A stretch of 27,533 bases of DNA, from assembly GCA_036897095.1 (NCBI GenBank), contig JAYMSP010001943.1:1-27533 (forward strand), written 5' to 3'. The notes below the pieces were generated by a model. It ran no database searches. It was not told the DNA's origin and saw nothing but the letters and a program-made list of their open reading frames with translations. Source of the stretch: Plantago elongata. Lineage: Eukaryota > Streptophyta > Magnoliopsida > Lamiales > Plantaginaceae. The position numbers and the translations under genes were made by a program. Of this stretch, positions 10,751-18,708 are shown one piece after another; position 1 is the stretch's first letter; each line of letters begins with the position of its first letter.

Positions 10751-11047
10751 TCATTTGTTTGGTTGATCTTATGAGTTCGATTTTCATCGAGACCGAATTT
10801 GTGACCTAATAAATTAATAGATATTAATAATATATTAATTAATGTAACACCGTTGTAATAGGAATATTATAATAAAGAAAATAAATGTTACCCCACACAT
10901 AACATTTTTTTTTTGTAATGTGCACACACATTTTACAACGGAAATTACAATTTTCATCACATTTATATTTCTCCTCTCCCCCATGTAATAGTTTGAAAAT
11001 TGAGTATTGAATATTTTTCAAGAAAAGTAATATATCTTTTTTTATTT

Positions 11048-11126
11048 AAACGGCTATAGGGTTATATACTCGAACCCCGACCTATTGGATGAAGGTGAAG
11101 CGTTTTACCAACAGAGCTACACTTCG
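11048..11126 (-). mobile_element. tRNA-derived SINE or tRNA retropseudogene
   Basis: On the minus strand the sequence carries a box-A-like TAGCTCTGTTGGTA, then CGCTTCACCTTCATCCAATAG, then a box-B-like GGGGTTCGAG, and ends CCGTTTAAATAAAAAAAG. This is the layout of a tRNA head followed by an A-rich tail. It does not fold into a plausible complete tRNA by eye, so I call it a retroposon rather than a tRNA gene. It resembles the remnant at 4727-4795. Confidence 0.5.
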
Positions 11127-11177
11127 TTGTCAGAGAAGTAATAGATGTAATAGATCTAACGAACATATACGGAACAT

Positions 11178-11430
11178 AATTGATTATTGAAATTATAAGG
11201 GAAGGTATTGCATTACATTAATGGAATCTGAAAATATTCAAAATTCACTCCGTACTGAACACGGAATACGAATGTATAAAATATATTAAACAAAATTGAT
11301 TACTGATAATTAATAAGGGAAGGTATATCTGAGGTAAAAAATATATCACGTTAAATAGAGAAATAAAAGGTGAATTAAATATACATATAGTTTAAAGTTT
11401 TCGAAATTCACTCCGTACCGAACACGGACG
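11178..11430 (+). repeat. Imperfect tandem repeat upstream of the RNR1-like pseudogene
   Basis: Two blocks each begin AATTGATTA (11178 and 11294), continue with TAAGGGAAGGTAT, and end with a near-identical 24-base segment (11240-11263 and 11404-11427, one mismatch) containing ACTCCGTAC and GAACACGG. Each 24-mer contains a small inverted pair, CCGT...ACGG. The role is unknown. Confidence 0.55.
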
Positions 11431-11640
11431 TAGTTTTGCCCATGGATTTAGATCGTAACGAATTAGGAAAGCAGACCGAAGTAGACAAAATAAGGAAATT
11501 CAGTAATTATAACTCAGGAAAGAAAATGGGAAATAAATAAATTAAGGAAATTAAAGCAGTCAGATAGGATTAAGATAGATCAAGTACGAAAATAATGAAG
11601 AAAACTATCCTTTTTCTGGTATATTAAGAAACACTCATCA

Positions 11641-11649
11641 ATATAAATA
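11641..11649 (+). promoter_or_regulatory. TATA box upstream of the RNR1-like copy 1
   Basis: ATATAAATA lies about 115-120 bases before the ATG at 11763, in a spacing suited to a plant promoter with a leader of about 90 bases. It suggests that the pseudogene copy still has, or acquired, a core promoter. Confidence 0.45.
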
Positions 11650-11762
11650 CACAAGTTCTAGTTTGATCAACAGATATAAGAAAACGAGATTAACAATTAT
11701 ACTTCATTTGTAAACTCAACAATTCCATTCTATCGCAAGCAGATTTTCATAATCCATTCATC

Positions 11763-13544
11763 ATGGCTGCTGAGGTTACTTGCAATACATTCAACTATCA
11801 ACCAAACAAGCGAAAACAAATATGGGTTACCAAGTCTGTGCTAAAACCGAAAGAACAATCGCAACAAAAAGCATTGCGCAAAAACTTCCGAACAAGCCTC
11901 TGCGTAAGCGGTTGTCGAAAAGAGAATATGCCAAGAAGAAAACAAAAGAGTTCGCGCATCGTCTCAAGTTGGTTGCGGAACTGCCTGTTCAAGCAAAGCC
12001 AACATGGGACTCATGGAACGAAATCGAACGGAAGACAATCTGGTGTGTCAAAAAATTTGCACTTGAAGAGCTGGATGGTAGGGACGATTATGAAGACCGA
12101 CAAGAGATGACGGCTCTAAGGATTTTAAAAGCGATGGGACTGGCTTTCACATCCACAGCAGCAACAAAAGTGCTTATCGGCATTGGTTATTTCAGTTTTC
12201 ATGTAAATCTGGACTTGGTCAAGTCGGGTTTTTATCCTTACAATACGACTGATGAATCTATATCCTCAGAAGTTAATCGTCTCTTGGAGTCATGTCAAGA
12301 GGATGACGAGAGATATAGAAAAGATTTGACAAGACTCAAGGTATATGCCATTGATCCTGAGGGGGCCGAGGAGATTGACGATGCATTGAGCGTTACAAGA
12401 TTGGAGGATGGGCGGATAAAGGTTTGAATCCACGTTGCAGATCCAACTAGCGGAGTTTAGCATGGGAGCTTAATGGATGTAGAGGCAAGGTCAAAAGGAA
12501 CTTCAGTTTATTAATTTACCGACATGAACCTACCCGATGTTCCCAGAGAAGTTAGCAATGGAAGGGTTGAGTCTGGAGCAGGGAGAATGTTGTAAGGCTA
12601 TTTCCACTTCAGTTGTCTTGAACAATGATGGCTCCATCGCTGAATATTTAGTAGAAATATCCTTGATAAAGCCAACCCACATGCTAACCTATGAGGACGC
12701 AACAAAACTTTTGAATCTAAGCAGTATTGAAGAGGACATGGTGGATCTACGTCTTTTATCCACTACAACTGAGGTGCGATTCAAGTGGCGTGTGGTTCAT
12801 GGTGCGAAGACCGACGACTTTATACATTATACAAGGCTAAAAGTGACGAAATATTGATGATCCAGAGCCATCAATAGAGATTTATAAGGAGGATCAACAG
12901 GCAATTCAAGTCGCCCACGATCTTGTTACCGAAATGATGTTGTTATGCGACGAAGTTGTTGCTTCTTTTGGCTCCCACAACAATATCATGTTACCTTATT
13001 GAGCGCCTGGTGGTTAGTTGCGTTAGTATCCAGAACCTAATGGAGATTTAGGACTCTTTGAGGATATGTGCAATTTACTTCTCCTATTCGCAGATATATA
13101 TAGATCTTCTCGCACATTATCAGGTAAAGGCTTTTATCACTAGAATTGATCCTCTATCGTCCCCAGACCTTCAATGTTTGGGAAGGAATGCTAAGAAGAG
13201 AGTGAGTGATGCAAGGGACCTGGTGAATACAAGCACACGGTATTGCATGATAGAGTACCTGAGAAGAAGCCAATCCAAAGGGGAAACATTTAATGCAGAA
13301 GTTATTAGAATTCGTAACCACTTTGACGACGAGTTTTCCAAGATCATTAGGAATATTATTGACAGATCTTGGAGTCAAGGGTTGTGTTTTTAGTGTGCCT
13401 ACGAGATTAAGAGAAGGTGACATGATGAGAGTTGAGGTGTGCCAATCCCCGCGACCACATTCTAGTTCTGAAAAAGGTTCAGGATCGCATCAGAGCATGA
13501 AATACATTGGTGCAATGAGTAGTAGCAAGGCCTATCTTTCGTGA
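11763..13544 (+). pseudogene. RNase II/R (RNR1-like organellar exoribonuclease) pseudogene, copy 1
   Basis: The frame starting in 11780-12427 reads a segment like the region ahead of the RNB domain (LSKREYAKKKTKEF, QAKPTWDSW, ILKAMGLAFTSTAATKVLIGIGYF). The start of the RNB domain follows with the catalytic motif AIDPEGAEEIDDAL. Later pieces in other frames read PMFPEKLAMEG, MLTYEDATKLL and the S1-type C-terminus. Plant RNR1 degrades or trims RNA 3'-5' in plastids and mitochondria. Lesions: TGG to TGA at 12425-12427; a 4-base insertion plus an in-frame TGA around 12505-12530; and one-base indels near 12850, 13045 and 13340. Relative to what I recall of RNR1, the N-terminal third and about 40 residues before QFTSPIRRY are missing. 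The ATG at 11763 is in a different frame from the conserved part. No introns are visible in the conserved part, so a retrocopy or a copy of exonic DNA is possible. Confidence 0.75.
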
Positions 13545-13740
13545 GCCATGTTGCTATTGTAAATTTGTAACTATATTATTGTATTGGAGGCTTTTTAAAA
13601 CATAAGTTTTAATTTTTATGCATGAAATTATTGTTATGCATGGAATAATTAGAGAAGTTTTTAAAGTATATCTAAAACAATCATGATTAGATTGTAATTT
13701 ATTCAATAACTAACATAACGAGATACTAACTCTTAACTTT
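12204..13740 (+). repeat. Tandem duplicated segment, unit 1
   Basis: This segment aligns throughout with 13986-15680, including about 200 bases of 3' non-coding flank (GTATTGGAGGCTTTTT, CAATCATGA, TACTAACTCTTAACTTT). The units lie in direct orientation about 1.78 kb apart, with a 245-base unrelated spacer at 13741-13985. Confidence 0.85.
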
Positions 13741-13985
13741 TGCATATTTATCTCTATTGTGCGCAATGTTCACTGTTCACGCTATTATATATGGGAAGTT
13801 GCAAGAAGTTGAGTTTCTTCTATGTTGCTTTCACGCATATATAGTTATGATTGAAAAACTATGAAATTACATATCAATTCTACATGGTGATAACTGCATT
13901 GGGGTTGATTGTGCAGCATCATCTACCTCATGACAAAAAAAGGAATTATTAAAAAATGTACTAAATTGAGGTACAAATTGGAATT
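13741..13985. other. Spacer between the tandem pseudogene units
   Basis: AT-rich sequence present once, with no match to the region before unit 1 and no gene. It marks the junction of the duplication. Confidence 0.6.
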
Positions 13986-14724
13986 TAAATCTGGACTTGG
14001 TCAAGTCGGGTTTTTATCCTTACAGTACGGCTGATGAATCTGCATCCTCAAAAGTTAATCATCTCTTGGAGTCATGTCAAGAGGATGACGATAGATATAG
14101 AAAAGATTTGACAAGACTCAAGGTATATGCCATTGATCCTGAGGGGGCCGAGGAGATTGACGATGCATTGAGTGTTACAAGATTGGAGGATGGGCGGATA
14201 AAGGTTTGGATCCACATTGCAGATCCAACTAGCTTAGTTCAGCATGGGAGCTTAATTGATGTAGAGGCAAGGTCAAGAGGAACTTCAGTTTATTAATTTA
14301 CCGACATGAACCTACCCAATGTTCCCGGAGAAGTTAGCAATGGAAGGGTTGAGTCTGGGGCAGGGAGAATGTTGTAAGGCTATTTCCACTTCAGTTGTCT
14401 TGAACAATGATGGCTCCATCGCTGAATATTCAGTAGAAATCTCCTTGATAAAGCCAACCCACATGCTAACCTACGAGGACGCAACACAACTTTTGAATCT
14501 AAGCAGTATTGAAGAGGACATGGTGGATCTACGTCTTCTATCCACTGTAGCTGAGGCGCGATTCAAGTGGTGTGTGGATCCAAGGCTAAAAGTGACGAAT
14601 ATTGATAATCCAGAGCCATCAATAGAGATTTATAAGGAGGATCAACATGCTACTCAAGTCGCCCACGATCTTGTTACCGAAATGATGTTGTTATGCGACG
14701 AAATTGTTGCTTCTTTCGGCTCCC

Positions 14725-14734
14725 ACAACAATAT
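14725..14734 (+). repeat. SINE target-site duplication, left copy
   Basis: ACAACAATAT, repeated exactly at 14928-14937. The homologous place in copy 1 (about 12978-12987) has this 10-mer once, followed directly by CATGTTACCTTAT. Confidence 0.85.
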
Positions 14735-14927
14735 TTTTTTTATTAATTAACATAAAATATAGCACTACAATTACAATTGTAGAACAAGACGAATTTAACA
14801 ATCGATTCTAGATGCAAATTACCACCAATCTCTATTCAGATAATATAATCACCCATTTTGGGGAATCGAACCCGTAAACTCAGGGTTACGGGGTGTCTCA
14901 GCTTGCCACTCGGCTACAAACGCTTTG
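14735..14927 (-). mobile_element. tRNA-derived SINE, 193 bp, inserted in the RNR1-like copy 2
   Basis: Read on the minus strand it begins GTCAAAGCGTTTG and has a box A, TAGCCGAGTGGCAAGCTGAG (14916-14897), and a box B, GGGTTCGATTCCCC (14873-14860), spaced as in a pol III internal promoter. A tRNA-unrelated body of about 115 bases follows, ending in an A-rich tail (plus-strand T run at 14735-14740). The head recalls tRNAs with a GCCGAGTGG D arm (Leu/Ser/Tyr type). It is flanked by an exact 10-bp duplication. The uninserted paralogue provides an empty site, which makes the boundaries firm. SINEs rely on LINE machinery in trans. Confidence 0.85.
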
Positions 14928-14937
14928 ACAACAATAT
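14928..14937 (+). repeat. SINE target-site duplication, right copy
   Basis: ACAACAATAT, followed by CATGTTACCTTAT, where the pseudogene frame resumes. Confidence 0.85.
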
Positions 14938-15680
14938 CATGTTACCTTATCGAGCGCCTGGCAGTTACTTGCGTAATTATCCTAAACCTAATGGAGATTT
15001 AGTACTCGTTGAGGGATATGTGCAATTTACTTCTCCTATTCGTAGGTATATAGATCTTCTCGCACATTATCAGGTAAATGCTTTTATCACTGGAAGCTAT
15101 CCTCTCTCGTCCTCAAACCTTCAAAGTTTGGGAAGGAATGCTAAGAAGAGAGTGAGTGATGCAAGGGACCTGGTGAATACAAGCATACGGTATTGGATGA
15201 TTGAGTACCTGAGAAGAAGCCAATCCAAAGGGGAAACGTTTAATGCAGAAGTTATTAGAATTAGTAACCACTTTGACAATGAGTTTTCAAGATCATTAGG
15301 AATATTATTGACAGATCTTGGAGTCAAGGGTGGTGTTTTCTGTGTGCCTACGAGATTAAAAGAAGGCGACATGATGATAGTTGAGTTGGAAAAGGTCGAT
15401 CCCCGCAATAACATTCTAGTTCTGAAAAAGGTTCGGGATCGCATCAAAGCAGGAGATACATTGGTGTATTAGTAGTAGCAAGACCTATTTTTTCTGAGCC
15501 ATACTGCCATTGTAAATTTGTAATTATATTATTGTATTGGAGGCTTTTTATAACATAAGTGTTAATTTTTATGTATGGAATTATTATTATGCATGAATCA
15601 TTAGAGTAGTTTCTAATATCTAAAACAATCATGAATAGATTGTATTTTATTCAATAACTAAATACTAACTCTTAACTTTC

Positions 15681-15943
15681 ATTACAATAATTACGGCTAT
15701 TGCAATAAACCTTTACCAACAAGTGTAGTTCTGTTGAGATTGTTTGATATTTACAATCAATAGTTGATTGGTAAAACTGATTTACTATGTGAAATTAAAA
15801 TGCACAATTCCCAATAAGAGTTTCGTTGCTAATATGTTTTATCCAAGATAAGATTCATTGGTATTGGTAAAATTTATTTCCAACGAAGAAAGACTTGGCA
15901 AAAACTTATCACCAAGGACCCCTTATTGGTAAAATACTTATTT

Positions 15944-15981
<38 letters not shown>

Positions 15982-16854
15982 ATGTCGCACCACGGTAAAA
16001 TATTCGCTACACAATTTGGCCAACCTATGCTTTTCCTCCATATAAGCACTCAATATATATATACTTTTTCTTTGAGTAGTTCAAGTTCAATATAACAACT
16101 CGGAAAAAATTGATTTTATTTGAGGTCGTGATTAAATTATAGTTCAATATAACTATTTAATTATATAGAAGATAATTAAAGTACGTCTCTTGAAAAACAG
16201 TCTCTAAATAATTTATATAGTGGCAGACATATCTTATCAAGTAAAGTATCAATATTATTGATAAAAAATATGTATATGCTGTCATCATTGGTATTTTTTC
16301 ATATACAAACAATACACATTTTGTTAACATATACTACGTTTTGATTAATAATACCAATGACTTATTTAATAGCATATATTTTCTCTATATACATTATTTA
16401 TAGACCAATACCTGAAATACTTTATGAAATATTCCTATAATAAATAAATAGATATATATAATAAATTACTACATTTGATTTCTTTAAAATCTTTCTGCTT
16501 TGACTTTGATCGGTTTACCGTGATAAATCTTGATAACAATTTACTCTTAAAAAATAAATGATAAACATATTAATAAAATTTTATAACGGAGACATACATA
16601 GGTATAAATTCTTGGGTCAAAGCATCAATTATACATTTAGTCTCGATTATATCCACCACTTAAACATTAAAGGATAAAGAAAAATAAGTTTTATGTATAA
16701 AGTTGAGCGTATTAGGTCATATATATTACCATTGGATATTGGTGGGTAATTATGGTTACATAAATAATAGTTTAGGAGTATTTTAAACGGAATATCCATT
16801 TGTGATAATTATAATTATTTTTACTAAAATATTTAATTGGTAATTTGGCAAAAT
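15681..16854. other. AT-rich intergenic DNA
   Basis: No gene. Contains the (AT)16 microsatellite at 15948-15979, three copies of ATTGGTAAAA-type words between 15767 and 15935, and a loose inverted repeat (CATTGGTATT near 16288 against AATACCAATG near 16349) that may be a degenerate MITE. Confidence 0.5.
15948..15979 (+). repeat. (AT)16 microsatellite
   Basis: Thirty-two bases of uninterrupted AT dinucleotide, ended by TCTATG. Confidence 0.95.
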
Positions 16855-16980
16855 CTATTTAAGTTGTACGCAACCTCAGATTCACCTTACAAATTCATCG
16901 TCTTATTGCCCATCTTTTCATCTCCTTTCCCCTCCATTTCATTTCAATTTTCTTCATGAGCATTCTTCATCATCTTCCCG
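16855..16980 (+). promoter_or_regulatory. Isolated promoter and first-exon-like segment
   Basis: A TATA-like CTATTTAAG at 16855-16863 is followed by a pyrimidine-rich leader (16895-16955), an ATG at 16956 opening the short frame MSILHHLP, and a strong donor CCCG|GTAAGTATT (GT at 16981-16982). This looks like the start of a plant gene. No continuing exon was recognised in the 1.7 kb before the antisense transporter gene, and a transposable element occupies the would-be intron. It could also be a chance arrangement. Confidence 0.35.
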
Positions 16981-17276
16981 GTAAGTATTTCATTTCTTTA
17001 CTGATTTAGCAGTAAATATTATTTGTTACAATTTTATTTTACATCTTAGTGGACTAATAATGTTGTTATGTAGTAGGTATGATAAAAATTTACATAAGAT
17101 GATATATTTGACATTTCATTCTCTTTTCTATTTTACTCCTCAATCAGACAATTGTGTATGTACTTCTTATGACAGTTGCTTGAATGTTAGTTTTGTAAAA
17201 TGATGTTTTGTTAATTTAGTTATTATAATGTAGAAATGTTGTTGTCTATGTCTTTGTGTTGATATTGTTATTATTT

Positions 17277-17515
17277 AGGGAAAACAATTTTCACTATAAT
17301 TTTTGGGCCACTTTGAATTTACACCCGGATTTTTTTTTGAGAGTCTGCACTTGAACGTTAGTCAACAGAACTAGTCAACACACAGAATAGACTGCGTTAA
17401 CTCACCGTTAGTTTTATTTTCACATTACACCAAAACCTTTGCAAAAATTTACATGCGTTACCGAAACCTTTGCAAAAACTTGCACTTGCTACCTGAACCT
17501 TTTCCTAGAATGAAA
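17277..17515 (+). repeat. Left inverted repeat of the 17.3-18.3 kb element
   Basis: Imperfect inverted partner of 18080-18323. Contains three 31-bp subrepeats starting at 17429, 17460 and 17491 (ACCAAAACCTTTGC, ACCGAAACCTTTGC, ACCTGAACC). Confidence 0.75.
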
Positions 17516-18079
17516 TTTTACAAAAAATATGATCATTGTTATATATTTAATTGCAGTTTTGGTTTTAAACGGATTAGAGGTCAAGGATGAGTTATAATTA
17601 ATCTCCCTCCCCCCCTATTTGTGTGTATCACATTTTTTTTCCGGGTTTAGTACATGCATGGTGGATAAATAATTTTTTTTCCAATTCTTAACAAATCTTA
17701 TAGATTGATGATAATTGTAATTTGATTGTCATTTAAAATCTCCAATAACATAATATTTGACACCATTATTGACATGGTAGTTTTTTTTTGTTGGTTATTG
17801 TACGTTACTTTGAACTTTAAAGCACAAATATGTTTTAGAGGCTATATTAATTGTCAAAATTACTTTTTTATTTTTTAGTAACAAAATGATAGAAAATGTG
17901 TCTTGAATTTAATTTGGACTTACTAGCTACATATTTGACGAGTTCATTTATGATAAACATCATCAACGAATGTTACTATACATGCTAACTTTGTCCAAAT
18001 TAAAAGGAAAAAACAAACTCATTATTACTTGAAAATAACAATTTGAAATATCATGAAAACTAAACGAATATTATGAACT

Positions 18080-18323
18080 TTTTCATTCTAGGAAAAAAAT
18101 CTTCAGGAAGTGCAATTTTTTATAAAGGTTTCGATAACGAGTGTAAATTTCTACAAAGGTTTTGGTGTAATTTGAAAATAAAGCTAACGGAGAGTTAACA
18201 CCGTCTAACCTTTGTGTTAGGTGACAATAATTTGAAATATTTAAGTGCAGAAATTTAAAAAGAAAAGGTTCGGGTGTAAATTTAAAATGGGCAGAAAGTT
18301 TACTGGAAAAAAAAAAATTCCCT
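18080..18323 (-). repeat. Right inverted repeat of the 17.3-18.3 kb element
   Basis: Inverted copy of 17277-17515, ending TTCCCT. Diverged by substitutions and small indels, which suggests an old insertion. Confidence 0.75.
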
Positions 18324-18708
18324 TAGTTTAATAGTTAATTTTAACTAGACATGTGAATATGCGAGGTTGATTCTCCAATATACGTGGTATTTTATAAGAG
18401 ACAGTCTAACATTATACACATCTTGTACCCTTGTACCACAAGTACAAATACAGATTTCTCATGTTGGTATATTGAACCCATATCTAGGAAACATACTCCA
18501 ATGGACATGTTTATGCACAACAGGCCGTTGATTATGTGCTGAATTACGTTACTTGCAGTTACTACTAGAAGACAGTATACAACAGTTTGATTATACTTTG
18601 TATACCAATCAATGTCACATGTGAAACAAAAGTATGTATAATTGGATATAATTTAACTTCATGTTGCTGTTAACAGTAAGCAAGCAAACAGGGCTTAAGG
18701 ACTTGGTT
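18324..18708. other. 3' flank of the amino acid transporter gene
   Basis: Non-coding. It would contain the 3' UTR and polyadenylation site of the minus-strand transporter. I could not place a definite signal. Confidence 0.5.

Larger units (their letters stand above)
13986..15472 (+). pseudogene. RNase II/R (RNR1-like) pseudogene, copy 2, split by a SINE
   Basis: This second copy lacks the 5' part present in copy 1 and starts at SGFYPYSTADES. It keeps the RNB catalytic motif AIDPEGAEEIDDAL and the intact W in KVWIHIADPTS, where copy 1 has a stop. Its last section (14938-15472) reads continuously from NNIMLPYRAPG through FTSPIRRYIDLLAHYQ to an S1-like end (GVKGGVFCVPTRLKEGDMM, KVDPRNNILVLKKV). 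Lesions shared with copy 1 are the 4-base insertion after GTSVY and the TGA in front of the TYPMFPEKL stretch (around 14289-14315). Private changes are a 33-base in-frame deletion near 14575 and the SINE at 14735-14927. Better preserved than copy 1, but it cannot encode a full enzyme. Confidence 0.75.
13986..15680 (+). repeat. Tandem duplicated segment, unit 2
   Basis: Direct repeat of 12204-13740. Removing the SINE and one target duplication leaves about 1492 bases against 1537 in unit 1, the difference being mostly a 33-base deletion and small indels. Confidence 0.85.
17277..18323. mobile_element. Non-autonomous element with about 240-bp terminal inverted repeats
   Basis: The left arm 17277-17515 pairs with the right arm 18080-18323. 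Shared blocks (left-arm orientation) are AGGGAA, TTTACACCC, TCTGCACTT, CACCGTTAG TTTTATTTTCA against CTCCGTTAG CTTTATTTTCA, TTACACCAAAACCTTTG, GAAACCTTT and CCTAGAATGAA. The 560-base interior has no coding frame. The arms contain 31-bp subrepeats. No clear target duplication is visible in the AT-rich flanks, so the superfamily (foldback, MULE or other) is open. Confidence 0.7.

Noticed and set aside
10839..11021. Small Cys-rich minus-strand open frame at 10839-11021
   Set aside because: Short, AT-rich, in a region of simple sequence, with no family resemblance.
14855..14927. A tRNA gene
   Set aside because: Boxes A and B are present, but the segment continues into a body with an A-rich tail and is flanked by a target duplication, so it is a SINE head.
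16140..16440. A MITE based on the CATTGGTATT / AATACCAATG inverted pair
   Set aside because: Only about 10 bases match well, the rest is general AT-richness, and no target duplication or terminal motif was found.
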